Assembly: GCA_002408445.1 (NCBI GenBank)
Contig: DHSK01000187.1
Span: forward strand, 8,260 to 31,172
DNA from: Syntrophomonas sp. UBA5288
Lineage (GTDB): Bacteria > Bacillota > Syntrophomonadia > Syntrophomonadales > Syntrophomonadaceae
Reading direction: 5' to 3'
Length of the DNA stretch: 22,913 bases
The notes under the pieces were generated by a model. It searched no databases, was not told where the DNA came from, and was given only the letters and a program-made list of their open reading frames with translations. This document shows, in pieces, positions 7,981 to 16,697 of this stretch. How positions within the stretch are numbered: position 1 is the stretch's first letter; every line of letters starts with the position of its first letter. The position numbers and the translations under genes are program-made.

Positions 7981-8035
7981 AAAATACCCGCGTAAATGCA
8001 GTAGTGCAGAGCATGAATGGCGCGGGTATTTTGGT
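7981..8035 (+). terminator. Long-stem terminator after ylzJ
   Basis: The arms AAAATACCCGCG (7981-7992) and CGCGGGTATTTT (8021-8032) pair perfectly over 12 bp around a 28-base loop that holds a TGCA-GTAG-TGCA mini-palindrome. T-rich sequence flanks both sides, so it may stop transcription in either direction. The long loop is unusual for a simple terminator. Confidence 0.65.
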
Positions 8036-8062
8036 TTGCTGACATATATTTCAGTTTTGCTG

Positions 8063-8071
8063 TGCTATAAT
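8063..8071 (+). promoter_or_regulatory. Extended -10 promoter for uppP
   Basis: A perfect TATAAT (8066-8071) is preceded by TGC, an extended -10 motif. No good -35 is present at 17 bases; CTGACA (8039-8044) is 21 bases away. It lies 29 bases before the uppP start, directly after the ylzJ terminator. Confidence 0.55.
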
Positions 8072-8100
8072 TATTAAAGCAATTTTAGGGGGAATCAATT

Positions 8101-8883
8101 TTGACGATACTTCAATCCATATGGTTAGGAATTATTCAGGGTCTAACAGAGTTTTTGCCGGTCAGCAGTTCAGGGCATCTGGTAATCTTCCAACATATTC
8201 TGGGGATGAAAGAAGCACCGCTGACCTTCGACATACTGTTGCACTGGGGTACCCTGATAGCAGTTTTCATTGCTTTCTGGGATGATATTGTGGCCATTGT
8301 TAAAAGGCCTTTCTGCAAATTAACTTACTTGATCATATTAGGTTGTATACCGGCCGGACTGGCCGGCGTATTCCTGCAGTCTTATTTTGAAAAAGCCTTT
8401 GAATCATTGTTGGTCGTAGGTCTGGGTTTAATCTTTACCGGCTTCATATTGAAACGTTCTGAGAAAATATCCAGAAAGAACCTGGGTTTTGTTGATGAAA
8501 GTGAAGCAAGTTATATGGATGTCCTGATAGTGGGATTAATGCAGGCCATAGCTATAATACCGGGTATTTCGCGTTCGGGTTCTACTATTGCGGGAGGTTT
8601 GATAGCAGGTTTTAGCCGTGATTTTGCCGCGCGGTTCTCGTTCTTATTATCAATTCCGGTCATTCTGGGAGCAGGTCTGATCCAATTAAAAGACGCTGCT
8701 ATTACAAGCCTGATCGGGAGCAACATTCTGCCTTACATAATTGGCCCGCTTACGGCGGCTGTTTTTGGACTGCTGGCGATAAAAGTGGTGATGAAGCTGG
8801 TCAGACAGGGGAGATTATCGGTGTTTTCGTATTATTGTTATGCCCTTGGTATACTTACCATTTCCGCTCATTTTTTTATGTAA
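8101..8883 (+). CDS. uppP: Undecaprenyl-diphosphate phosphatase (BacA family)
   Basis: UppP removes a phosphate from undecaprenyl diphosphate at the outer face of the membrane, recycling the lipid carrier for peptidoglycan and giving low-level bacitracin resistance. Both family signatures are present: GLTEFLPVSSSGHL (residues 14-27, with E17 and H27) and PGISRSGST (154-162). The 260-residue chain is made mostly of hydrophobic helices, about seven or eight, ending at the C terminus in SAHFFM. The TTG start is supported by AGGGGG (8087-8092) 8 bases upstream. It is bounded by its own promoter and followed by a 164-base gap before spoIIIE with no clear promoter or terminator, so read-through into spoIIIE is possible. 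Confidence 0.95.
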   Translation: MTILQSIWLGIIQGLTEFLPVSSSGHLVIFQHILGMKEAPLTFDILLHWGTLIAVFIAFWDDIVAIVKRPFCKLTYLIILGCIPAGLAGVFLQSYFEKAFESLLVVGLGLIFTGFILKRSEKISRKNLGFVDESEASYMDVLIVGLMQAIAIIPGISRSGSTIAGGLIAGFSRDFAARFSFLLSIPVILGAGLIQLKDAAITSLIGSNILPYIIGPLTAAVFGLLAIKVVMKLVRQGRLSVFSYYCYALGILTISAHFFM

Positions 8884-9047
8884 AAGATTAAGAACAAGAT
8901 ACCGATATATTAAAAGGCAGATTAATTGAATTGAAATATTTCCATGGGGAAGGAATAAACGCTTACATAAACGAAGTTTACATTTAGTTTGTTTATTTGA
9001 AATATTGAATATATTCATGTCTATGGGCGGGGGAGCGATATTTATAA

Positions 9048-11318
9048 ATGGCTGGTACGTTTCAGAAAAAGACTAAAAAAGCAACCCCACGAAGCGCATC
9101 GCCTGAAAAAAAATCCAGCAAACGCAACCAGGAAGGGTACATAAAGGAAGAAATTCTATCCATTATATTTTTCGTGATTGCTCTGTTTATTTATGTTTGC
9201 ATTAGAAATTTTCAGGGTCTACCTAATGATGTGCAGTTTATCGGACTGGTGGGTACTTATGTTATGCAGGGGCTGGAAGTGGTTTTCGGCGCTGCAGTAT
9301 TTGTGGTTGCCCTTTATTTTCTGTCCTGGTCTATTCACCTGGGTATCTTAAAAAAACTATGGTCAGGGCGGATGCTGGGTGTAACTCTGATAGCCTTATC
9401 AATACTGGTTATCGACAGCCTTGCTCACACTCCGCTGGGAATGAATACCTGGGAAGCGGGAATACTTGGAATGGGTGGCGGCTGCACCGGAGGAGCACTG
9501 GCCTTCATCCTGTTAAAAATGTTTGGCCGGGTTGGAACCGCCATAGTATTAGCTATGGTTCTGCTGCTTGGTTTTATGTTCATATGGGACCGGCCCTGCT
9601 CTGATATTATAAAATATCTGGGCAGTTATGGACGTAAATTGCTGCATCATGCTAACCGCTTGATGTTTTATGAGCATGAGGATAATGAGGATGCTGAAGT
9701 ACATAAATCCAAACCTGCTCAGATTAATGAGAATGTACATAAAATGGAACCGGTGATAATTAACCATGCATCCGCGGCCTTTGAACCGGTACCGGTGGAA
9801 AATGATAAAGAAATAGTGGAGATAGCTGAAAAAAAGCCCAAACCGGAGAACAAAAAGAATTTAGAAATAGTATATTCGGTCAAAGATAAAAAAATAGACT
9901 ACAAAATGCCGCCGCTCGAACTATTAAGCGAAATAAGCAATGAGAGAACTATTGATAAAAAGAACATAAAAGAAAGGGTGTCGGTACTGGAAGATACCTT
10001 TTCCAGTTTCGGCATCAAAGTCAAAGTTAATCAGGTTAGCTGCGGACCGTCTATTACTCGTTATGAATTAACACCTGCACCTGGGGTAAAGGTAAGCCGC
10101 ATAATCAGCCTGGCCGATGATCTCCAGTTAAATCTGGCTGCCCCAGGCATAAGAATTGAAGCTCCTATTCCAGGCAAAGCAGCTGTTGGAATAGAAGTGC
10201 CTAATAGTAAAATATCGGGGGTAGGACTTAAACACATCCTGTCGTCACCGAATTTTACCCGCATGAACAGTGTTCTGGCCTTCGGTTTGGGAGAAGATAT
10301 CGCAGGCAATTCGGTCGTTGCTAAATTAAGTGACATGCCTCATCTCCTCATTGCAGGTTCGACCGGTTCAGGTAAAAGTGTGTGCCTGAACAGTATTATC
10401 ATGAGCTTGCTTTATAATTCCACCCCGGAAGAACTTCGCCTGGTGTTTATAGATCCTAAAATGGTGGAATTGACGATTTATAATGGCATTCCTCATTTGA
10501 TGACACCGGTCGTGACCGACCCTCGTAAAGCTTCCATTGTTTTGAGGTGGATGGTTACGGAGATGGAAAAACGCTATCGTGCTTTTGCCGATCTGGGTGT
10601 ACGAGATATATATAAATACAATGTCAGCTCCAAAGAAAAATTACCCTATATTGTAATTATTATTGATGAGTTGGCTGACCTCATGAGCGTGTCTCCGGTA
10701 GAAGTGGAGGATTCCATTTGCCGTCTGGCGCAAATGGCCCGGGCAGCGGGTATGCACCTGGTGGTTGCCACCCAGCGTCCCTCGGTGGATGTTGTAACCG
10801 GAATCATTAAGGCTAATATTCCGTCCCGTATTGCTTTTGCCGTATCGTCCCAGGCGGATTCGCGCACCATCATTGATATGGGTGGTGCGGAAAAACTACT
10901 GGGCAAGGGAGATATGTTGTTTTTCCCGGTGGGAGCATCCAAACCTTTCCGGGTTCAGGGAACCTTTGTTTCGGATAGCGATATCGAACAAACCGTAGCT
11001 TTTATCCTTGACCAAACGACCGATAAGGAGGATAAGGACGAATTCAAAGAAGTGGAATTCTCTTTACAGCAGGCCGAAGACCTGGAAGAAAATGATGACT
11101 TGTTCTGGGACGCAGTACAGCTTTTTGTGGATACCAAAAAAGCTTCGGTATCACTTTTACAGCGTAAACTCAGGGTAGGTTATGCCCGTGCGGCCCGGCT
11201 GGTTGATATGATGGAGGAAAGGGGAATAGTGTCCGAGATGGATAATAACAAAAAACGGGAAGTGTTGATAGATCATAACCAATTGGAAAAACTATACCCG
11301 AATCACGACATGATTTAG
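9048..11318 (+). CDS. spoIIIE: DNA translocase FtsK/SpoIIIE
   Basis: A septal double-strand DNA pump that clears chromosomes from the division or sporulation septum. Its 756 residues hold a basic N-terminus, four membrane segments (about 34-52, 64-99, 107-124, 136-180), a charged linker (205-290), the RecA-like motor with Walker A GSTGSGKS (437-444) and Walker B IVIIIDE (535-541), an ATQRPSVDV segment (574-582), and a C-terminal gamma winged helix (about 684-745) that reads polar DNA signals. The length is close to Bacillus SpoIIIE. The ATG has GGGGGAG (9029-9035) 12 bases upstream, rather far. Its place after tepA-ylzJ and the spore genes favours the SpoIIIE role, but sequence alone does not separate SpoIIIE from a vegetative FtsK/SftA. 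Confidence 0.94.
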   Translation: MAGTFQKKTKKATPRSASPEKKSSKRNQEGYIKEEILSIIFFVIALFIYVCIRNFQGLPNDVQFIGLVGTYVMQGLEVVFGAAVFVVALYFLSWSIHLGILKKLWSGRMLGVTLIALSILVIDSLAHTPLGMNTWEAGILGMGGGCTGGALAFILLKMFGRVGTAIVLAMVLLLGFMFIWDRPCSDIIKYLGSYGRKLLHHANRLMFYEHEDNEDAEVHKSKPAQINENVHKMEPVIINHASAAFEPVPVENDKEIVEIAEKKPKPENKKNLEIVYSVKDKKIDYKMPPLELLSEISNERTIDKKNIKERVSVLEDTFSSFGIKVKVNQVSCGPSITRYELTPAPGVKVSRIISLADDLQLNLAAPGIRIEAPIPGKAAVGIEVPNSKISGVGLKHILSSPNFTRMNSVLAFGLGEDIAGNSVVAKLSDMPHLLIAGSTGSGKSVCLNSIIMSLLYNSTPEELRLVFIDPKMVELTIYNGIPHLMTPVVTDPRKASIVLRWMVTEMEKRYRAFADLGVRDIYKYNVSSKEKLPYIVIIIDELADLMSVSPVEVEDSICRLAQMARAAGMHLVVATQRPSVDVVTGIIKANIPSRIAFAVSSQADSRTIIDMGGAEKLLGKGDMLFFPVGASKPFRVQGTFVSDSDIEQTVAFILDQTTDKEDKDEFKEVEFSLQQAEDLEENDDLFWDAVQLFVDTKKASVSLLQRKLRVGYARAARLVDMMEERGIVSEMDNNKKREVLIDHNQLEKLYPNHDMI

Positions 11319-11346
11319 TCACTGGCAAGAGGAAGGGGAGAGAAAA

Positions 11347-12300
11347 TTGCGTTTAACGATAAGAGAAAAGGAGTTGTTAGATGCCCTCAAAAATGAACCA
11401 TTGATCTCCCAGGATGAACTGGCTAATCGTTTTAATATCAGCCGTTCTTCAATTGCAGTACATATATCAAATCTAATGAAAAAAGGCTATGTTTTAGGTA
11501 AAGGCTATGTTATAAATGAACAAGCATCAATAGTTGTATTCGGCGAAACCGGTCTGGTAATAAATATAAGAAATGAAGGTAAAGATTCTCAGATTGATCT
11601 CCAATATGGAGGCATCTCACAGCAGATCGGCCATATATTGTCCCGCTTTGGAGCTAAGGTGAAGCTGGTGACATTGTTGGGCAACGATGATGTGGGTAAC
11701 CTCATTACCGATAAATTACGGGAAAATCAGGTAGATACCAGTAATCTTTTCCGTAATACGGAAAAGAGAACATCGCGTAAAGTAATAATTAATGGTCAGG
11801 AAAGTTTTACAGAAGGACCGGGCCGGGAAGAATATCAAAAAATATTCGAATTAAAGTCGTGGCTGGTTACCAACTGCGAATGGCTCATAGTAGAAGAACA
11901 ATTTCAGGATATGATTAATTTACTGCCGCATGAAACTGCACAGATGCCTCTAACCTGCACCTACAGGTTCCTGGAGTATCCGGAGGAGATTCCTTTCTGT
12001 CTGACTGACTATAGTGTTTTGGTAATCGGGTTGGAAAACTCGCAGTATTTAGATTATTATAGTAGGAGACTGGTTGAGATCGGACAGACCGGGTCAATTA
12101 TAAACGGGATTATAACAGACGGAGCCAGCAGGGTAATTTGCATCGACAAAAGCGGGGTAAATGATTTGCCTCTGCCGCCCAACCAGAATTTTAATACCAG
12201 AGGGCAGTTGCCTTTGTTTATGGCGGGTTTGATATATGGATTATCGATGGGGCAGCCTTTACGCCAGGCAGTAAGAATAGGTACCGGAACTGCCACCTAA
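11347..12300 (+). CDS. Winged-helix/PfkB-like protein, probable pseudokinase
   Basis: A 317-residue protein with an N-terminal winged helix (1-57, including LANRFNISRSSIAVHISNL) of the type fused to PfkB-family sugar or pseudouridine kinases, followed by a ribokinase-like fold. The substrate region YGGISQQIGHILSRFG (87-102) and LGNDDVG (111-117) align with PfkB patterns. The catalytic GAGD motif should sit just before FMAGLIYGL (291-299), but the sequence there reads RGQLP (285-289), so the catalytic Asp is gone. The reading frame is open throughout, with no sign of frameshift, and the C terminus is short. Loss of phosphotransfer with retained ligand sensing is inferred; it would then act as a ligand-responsive regulator. 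The TTG start follows GGAAGGGGAG. It sits between spoIIIE and rodZ. Confidence 0.75.
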   Translation: MRLTIREKELLDALKNEPLISQDELANRFNISRSSIAVHISNLMKKGYVLGKGYVINEQASIVVFGETGLVINIRNEGKDSQIDLQYGGISQQIGHILSRFGAKVKLVTLLGNDDVGNLITDKLRENQVDTSNLFRNTEKRTSRKVIINGQESFTEGPGREEYQKIFELKSWLVTNCEWLIVEEQFQDMINLLPHETAQMPLTCTYRFLEYPEEIPFCLTDYSVLVIGLENSQYLDYYSRRLVEIGQTGSIINGIITDGASRVICIDKSGVNDLPLPPNQNFNTRGQLPLFMAGLIYGLSMGQPLRQAVRIGTGTAT

Positions 12301-12356
12301 TATTCCAACCTGTTTTAGATACGGGTGAATTAATACAATCCTCAGGAGTTGGTTAA

Positions 12357-13097
12357 ATGGATTTTGGTAAACGCTTAAAAGATGAAAGAGAACACCAGGG
12401 TTTTACCCTCGATGATGTAGAACAGGAAACAAAAATACGCAAACTTTATATTAAGGCCATTGAAGAGGAAAATTTCTCAATTTTGCCCCCGAGAGTATAC
12501 GCTATTGGTTTTGTTAAGAGATATGCCAAGTTCTTGAATCTTAACGAAACTGAAATAGCCGAAGAATTCAAAATGCTCGCTTATACTGAGAATGAAACGC
12601 AGGAGGAAGAAGAGCCGGAACATACACCGTTGATGTCAGCCGGTGAAAAAATAGGAAAAAGCCGTTTTAATGTCAAGAAAATTGCGGCAGCAATTGCGTT
12701 TCTAATAATTGCCATCTGGTTAGGAAACATATTGGTAGGATACCTGGCCGATAGAACCCAGAAGACTGAACGGACTAAACCGCCGGTGGTTGAGCAACAG
12801 CCTGTCCGGCAGACTCCCAAGCCATCTCCGGTTGTAAATGATCAGGCCAAAGTAAAGATTACTGCCAGTCAGTCATGTTGGACGCAGATTAAGGTGGATG
12901 ATGTCGTCAAATTTGAGGGCACCATGCGACCTGGCGAAGAACAGGAGTTTACAGGACAGGATAAAGTATATATAAAGGCCGGCAATGCCGGTGGATTGTC
13001 GGTTATGCTAAATGACAAGAATATCCAAAATTTTGGTCAAATCGGTGAGGTGGTAGAATACGACCTGCTAAAAGACGGCACGGCTAAAAAGCTTTAA
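12357..13097 (+). CDS. rodZ: RodZ-like cytoskeletal/membrane protein
   Basis: RodZ (YmfM in Bacillus) links MreB to the membrane and supports rod shape. This 246-residue protein has an N-terminal Cro/XRE-type helix-turn-helix (about 5-65, starting GKRLKDEREHQGFTLDDVEQ), an acidic linker (77-90), one membrane helix (109-131), a Pro-rich external linker (140-160) and a C-terminal beta-rich DUF4115-type domain (about 166-236). This order is that of RodZ and not of a DNA-binding repressor. The ATG is preceded by CAGGAG. It lies upstream of rimO and pgsA; rodZ-pgsA neighbourhood is common in Firmicutes and supports the call. Confidence 0.88.
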   Translation: MDFGKRLKDEREHQGFTLDDVEQETKIRKLYIKAIEEENFSILPPRVYAIGFVKRYAKFLNLNETEIAEEFKMLAYTENETQEEEEPEHTPLMSAGEKIGKSRFNVKKIAAAIAFLIIAIWLGNILVGYLADRTQKTERTKPPVVEQQPVRQTPKPSPVVNDQAKVKITASQSCWTQIKVDDVVKFEGTMRPGEEQEFTGQDKVYIKAGNAGGLSVMLNDKNIQNFGQIGEVVEYDLLKDGTAKKL

Positions 13098-13144
13098 ATT
13101 TATCGAAAATTTATATTTCAGAGGGTTTGAATTGGAGTACGAAG

Positions 13145-14476
13145 TTGAATATTGGAATAATTAGTTTAGGTTGTTGTAAAAATAGGGTTGATACCGAGGT
13201 TATGATCGGTATACTAAAAAAGTCCGGACATCGTATGGTTAATGCCCTGGACCAGGCAGATGCAATAATAGTTAATACTTGTGGTTTTATTAACGATGCC
13301 AAAGAAGAGGCTATAAAAACGATTCTTGATACCGGCAAGATGAAAAACACAGGACGGTTACGCTTTCTAATTGCTGCAGGTTGTATGTCACAACGCTATG
13401 GCCGGGAATTACTGGATGAAATGCCGGAATTGGACGGTGTGGTAGGTGTTTCCTGTTTTGATGCCATAGATCAGGTGATAGATGAAGTTGCCGCAGGTGC
13501 CACCGTGGTCAGAGTGCAGGATATACCACCCAATTATGGTATTGATGTTCCCCGGGTCCTTACCACACCTGCCGGTTCAGCTTATCTTAAGATTGCGGAA
13601 GGTTGCGATAATCGCTGCAGTTATTGTGCTATTCCTTTAATTAGAGGCCAATTAAGGTCAAAGCCCATGGATAATGTAGTAGATGAAGCCGTTAACCTAT
13701 CCCAAAGAGGAGTTAAGGAATTGGTCCTCATTGCCCAGGATACTGCTGCTTATGGTATGGACCTTTATGGGAAAAAAATGTTGCCGGAATTATTACCCCG
13801 AATTGAAGCTATTGATGGGATTGAATGGATCAGATTAATGTACGTTCACCCTGCTCATTTAGACGATCAACTGATTGGCACCATGAGATCGAGTTCCAAA
13901 ATAATTCCCTATCTGGACTTGCCCGTCCAACATGTTTCATCTCATATACTTCGGGGAATGAACCGCAAACATGACAAAAAGCACCTGGAGGATCTGCTGG
14001 CCCGGGTTAAACAGGATATTCCCGGTCTGGTCTTAAGAACAACGGTTATGGTAGGTTTCCCCGGGGAAGAGGAAGATGATTTTGAACAACTAATGGATTT
14101 TGTTAATAAGATTAGGTTTGATTGGCTGGGTGTTTTTAAATTTGATGCCGAAGAAGGAACAACAGCTTACTCGATGCCTGGACAGGTTAGTGACGACATA
14201 AAACAGCGACGCTATCAGTTGCTTATGCAACTTCAAAAGAATATTACCCGGGACAAAAACATCGCTCGTATAAATCAGGTTATGCCGGTACTAATTTCTT
14301 CCCACCTATCCCAGTCGCTTTATATTGGCAGGACCTATTTTCAGGCTCCGGAAGTAGATGGTTTAACAGTGGTAAAAAGTGATATACGGCTAAAACCTGG
14401 CGAGATGGTAGATGTCAGAATTAAAGGTGTACGCGAATATGATACGATAGGAGAAATTGCCCATGAATCTACCTAA
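13145..14476 (+). CDS. rimO: Ribosomal protein S12 methylthiotransferase
   Basis: RimO adds a methylthio group to an Asp of ribosomal protein S12 using two iron-sulfur clusters and SAM. The N-terminal domain has cluster cysteines at 10 (SLGCCKN), 46 (NTCGF) and 80 (AAGCMSQ). The radical-SAM triad EGCDNRCSYC is at 154, 158 and 161, and the last 65 residues form a TRAM domain. The TTG at 13145 gives 443 residues and has GGAG (13134-13137) 7 bases upstream; an in-frame TTG at 13127 has a G-rich site only 1 base away, so it is less likely. The SLGCPKN-type N-terminus separates RimO from MiaB, though here the Pro is a Cys. The 3' end overlaps pgsA. Confidence 0.92.
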   Translation: MNIGIISLGCCKNRVDTEVMIGILKKSGHRMVNALDQADAIIVNTCGFINDAKEEAIKTILDTGKMKNTGRLRFLIAAGCMSQRYGRELLDEMPELDGVVGVSCFDAIDQVIDEVAAGATVVRVQDIPPNYGIDVPRVLTTPAGSAYLKIAEGCDNRCSYCAIPLIRGQLRSKPMDNVVDEAVNLSQRGVKELVLIAQDTAAYGMDLYGKKMLPELLPRIEAIDGIEWIRLMYVHPAHLDDQLIGTMRSSSKIIPYLDLPVQHVSSHILRGMNRKHDKKHLEDLLARVKQDIPGLVLRTTVMVGFPGEEEDDFEQLMDFVNKIRFDWLGVFKFDAEEGTTAYSMPGQVSDDIKQRRYQLLMQLQKNITRDKNIARINQVMPVLISSHLSQSLYIGRTYFQAPEVDGLTVVKSDIRLKPGEMVDVRIKGVREYDTIGEIAHEST

Positions 14477-14993
14477 TGCCCTTACCCTCCTTAGAATTTT
14501 TCTTATACCGTTATTCGTAATATTTTTATTGGTTAAAATCCCGTATGGAGATTATCTGGCCGCTTTAGTATTTATAATTGCCTCATTGACAGACAGTCTG
14601 GATGGATATTTGGCCCGAAAGTGGAAACAGGTGACCAAACTTGGTATTATTCTTGACCCTCTGGCCGATAAACTTTTAATAACAGCAGCTCTTATCAGTC
14701 TGGTCGAACTTGGCAAAATAGCCGGTTGGATAGCAATTGTAATCCTGGGTCGTGAGTTTGCCGTATCAGGCTTGAGAATTATTAAGGCGGAGGAAGGTGT
14801 CCTGATAGCCGCCAGTAAAATGGGAAAAACAAAAACCATAAGTCAGATCATTGCAGTAATACTTATTATTATGCAGGATATTTACGCTCCATTTATTCGG
14901 TGGGATATTGGTTCCTGGGCGATGTACATAGCTGTAATCATAACAATCATTTCAGGTATAGAATATTTTTATAGATTTCAAATAAATTCATAA
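14463..14993 (+). CDS. pgsA: CDP-diacylglycerol-glycerol-3-phosphate phosphatidyltransferase
   Basis: PgsA makes phosphatidylglycerophosphate, the first committed step to phosphatidylglycerol, in the cytoplasmic membrane. The full CDP-alcohol phosphotransferase signature is present: D44, D47, G48, A51, R52, G61, D65 and D69. The 176-residue chain has about five hydrophobic helices. The ATG at 14463 has AGGAG (14449-14453) 9 bases upstream and is preferred over an in-frame TTG at 14457. It overlaps the rimO stop by 14 bases, so the two are translated together. In many Firmicutes cinA and recA follow pgsA; here a terminator and unrelated genes follow. Confidence 0.94.
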   Translation: MNLPNALTLLRIFLIPLFVIFLLVKIPYGDYLAALVFIIASLTDSLDGYLARKWKQVTKLGIILDPLADKLLITAALISLVELGKIAGWIAIVILGREFAVSGLRIIKAEEGVLIAASKMGKTKTISQIIAVILIIMQDIYAPFIRWDIGSWAMYIAVIITIISGIEYFYRFQINS

Positions 14994-15006
14994 TCGTTAA
15001 TTAGGC

Positions 15007-15040
15007 CGGTGGCTGTGTTTTAATATAGTCACCGCTTTTT
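15007..15040 (+). terminator. Intrinsic terminator after pgsA
   Basis: The stem CGGTGGCT (15007-15014) pairs with AGTCACCG (15027-15034) with one G-U wobble, and CTTTTT follows. It ends the rodZ-rimO-pgsA unit 13 bases after the pgsA stop. Confidence 0.8.
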
Positions 15041-15082
15041 AGTTCGTCTATAATAATGCAATGTAAGGAAAAGATTGCAAAC

Positions 15083-15111
15083 TTGTGAACCATAGTTTAG
15101 AAAACTAGTAT
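15083..15111 (+). promoter_or_regulatory. Possible promoter for the CoA-transferase gene
   Basis: TTGTGA (15083-15088) and TAGTAT (15106-15111) are 17 bases apart, 58 bases before the start codon and after the pgsA terminator. A perfect TATAAT at 15049-15054 without a usable -35 is an alternative. Consensus match only. Confidence 0.45.
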
Positions 15112-15169
15112 AGCAATTCAGGTTACCGGAACGCTTCAAATCCTACAAAATAATGCAGGAGGTATTTTC

Positions 15170-16516
15170 ATGGATTTTTTGAAAGAGTATCAAAAAAAGC
15201 TTACCACAGCCGATGAAGCAGTTAAAGTAGTTCGATCTGGGGACTGGATTGAGCATGCTTTTGGAGTAAATGGAGCTAATGAGCTGGACCAGGCTCTGGC
15301 CAAAAGAAAAGACGAATTGTGGGATGTCAAGATTCGTGCAGATATTGGCGCATGGCCCCATTATACACTCGAGGCTGACCAAACCGAAGAGCACTTTATT
15401 TGGATGAGCTGGCATGTTGCCGGTCAGGACAAGAAGTATATCAATGGCAAAGGCCTGTATTATGTACCCATGAAATTCCATGAATGTCCGGTAATGACCA
15501 GAAATGACGCAGTACCGAACAATGTGTTCATGGCTACCGTAAGTCCGATGGACAAGCATGGTTACTTTAGTTTTGGGGCGGGCTGTCCATCTGCCATGGC
15601 GGCAGTAGAGAATGCCGAGTACGTAATGTTGGAAGTCAACACCAATATGCCACGGGTACTGGGCGGCAATCAGGAATCCGTTCATATATCCCAGGTAACA
15701 CATGTTGTAGAAGGAAGTAATCCTCCACTTCCCACACTGCCGGCGGCTAACCCCAACGAAGTGGAAAAGAAAATAGCCTCGAATATTATAGAACGTTTAT
15801 ATGATGGCTGCTGCCTTCAATTAGGAATAGGCGGTATTCCCAATGCCATCGGAACCATGGTCGCCGAATCAGATCTTAAAGACCTGGGTGTACATACCGA
15901 GATGTATGTAGATGCTTATCTGGAAATGACCAAAGCCGGCAGAATCAGCGGTGCCAAAAAGAATATTGATAAATACAAACAGGTTTTCTCTTTTGCTATG
16001 GGGAGCAGGGAACTTTATGACTTTATCGATGATAATCCTGGAGTAATCGCTTATTCGGTTGACTATACCAATAGTCCGATTATAGTCGCTTCAATTGATA
16101 ACTTCGTTTCCATTAATGCTTGTATCGAAGTTGATCTGTTCGGTCAGGTATGTGCTGAAAGCGTCGGAACCAGGCATATAAGCGGCACCGGTGGCCAGCT
16201 TGATTTTGTTGAAGGTGCCTATAAATCAAAAGGCGGCCAAAGTTTTATTGCCATGACTTCCACCTTTACAAGTAAAGATGGCAAGATGGCCTCTCGCATT
16301 AAACCGATTTTAACCCCTGGTTCAATAGTTACCGATCCAAGAACGGCTACCCATATGGTTGCCACCGAATACGGCATTGCTAATATGAAAGGCAAAAGCA
16401 CCTGGGAAAGAGCTGAAGCTTTGATAGCAATTGCTCATCCTGATTTTAGGGATGAACTGGTTAAGAGTGCTGAAGAAATGACCATATGGCGGCGTAGCAA
16501 CAAAATTATAGATTAA
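15170..16516 (+). CDS. Acetyl-CoA hydrolase/CoA-transferase family protein
   Basis: A 448-residue enzyme of the family that includes 4-hydroxybutyrate and butyryl-CoA:acetate CoA-transferases. Visible motifs are the CoA-binding LQLGIGGIPNAIG (residues 216-228), HTEMYVDAYLE (242-252), whose Glu244 matches in position the covalent glutamate of 4-hydroxybutyrate CoA-transferase, INACIEVDLFGQV (315-327) and SGTGGQLDFVEGA (338-350). No signal peptide is seen. The ATG has an AGGAGG site upstream. The next gene is an acyl-CoA dehydrogenase, so a likely role is activating butyrate or a similar acid with acetyl-CoA, making the acyl-CoA the dehydrogenase uses. The exact acid cannot be read from sequence, and acetate formation in the reverse direction is equally possible. 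Confidence 0.88.
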   Translation: MDFLKEYQKKLTTADEAVKVVRSGDWIEHAFGVNGANELDQALAKRKDELWDVKIRADIGAWPHYTLEADQTEEHFIWMSWHVAGQDKKYINGKGLYYVPMKFHECPVMTRNDAVPNNVFMATVSPMDKHGYFSFGAGCPSAMAAVENAEYVMLEVNTNMPRVLGGNQESVHISQVTHVVEGSNPPLPTLPAANPNEVEKKIASNIIERLYDGCCLQLGIGGIPNAIGTMVAESDLKDLGVHTEMYVDAYLEMTKAGRISGAKKNIDKYKQVFSFAMGSRELYDFIDDNPGVIAYSVDYTNSPIIVASIDNFVSINACIEVDLFGQVCAESVGTRHISGTGGQLDFVEGAYKSKGGQSFIAMTSTFTSKDGKMASRIKPILTPGSIVTDPRTATHMVATEYGIANMKGKSTWERAEALIAIAHPDFRDELVKSAEEMTIWRRSNKIID

Positions 16517-16612
16517 CCGTCCATGATTTGTCATCACAACCATTTATGAAAATAAATTGCCGGGTTGGGGTATTAATATCAATCGGAAGAGAAGTATTTA
16601 GCGTCTGATTTT
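16517..16612 (-). repeat. Intergenic repeat, copy B (inverted, short)
   Basis: On the minus strand this reads like copy A (4883-5059). The right block (16517-16555) begins directly after the CoA-transferase stop codon; the middle block is 16559-16576 and the left block, containing AGCGTCTGATT on the plus strand, is 16596-16612. It lacks the private 15-bp inverted repeat of copy A, and is about 80 bases shorter. Conserved ends with a variable middle suggest a dispersed element family. Confidence 0.72.
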
Positions 16613-16626
16613 AGTGTTAAATGTTC

Positions 16627-16654
16627 TTGGTCTAAATAAGGTGGGCTGTATGAT
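16627..16654 (+). promoter_or_regulatory. Possible promoter for acyl-CoA dehydrogenase gene
   Basis: TTGGTC (16627-16632) and TATGAT (16649-16654) are 16 bases apart, 43 bases before the start codon and just outside repeat copy B. If real, the dehydrogenase can be made independently of the CoA-transferase. Confidence 0.4.
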
Positions 16655-16697
16655 TATTGCAGAATAAATAATTTAGTTTTACAAGGAGGTTATAGTT

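Noticed and set aside
8884..9047. AT-rich gap before spoIIIE searched for promoter, riboswitch and operator
   Set aside because: Only weak -35/-10 look-alikes and a 5-bp palindrome (TAAAC-GAA-GTTTA) were found, none better than chance.
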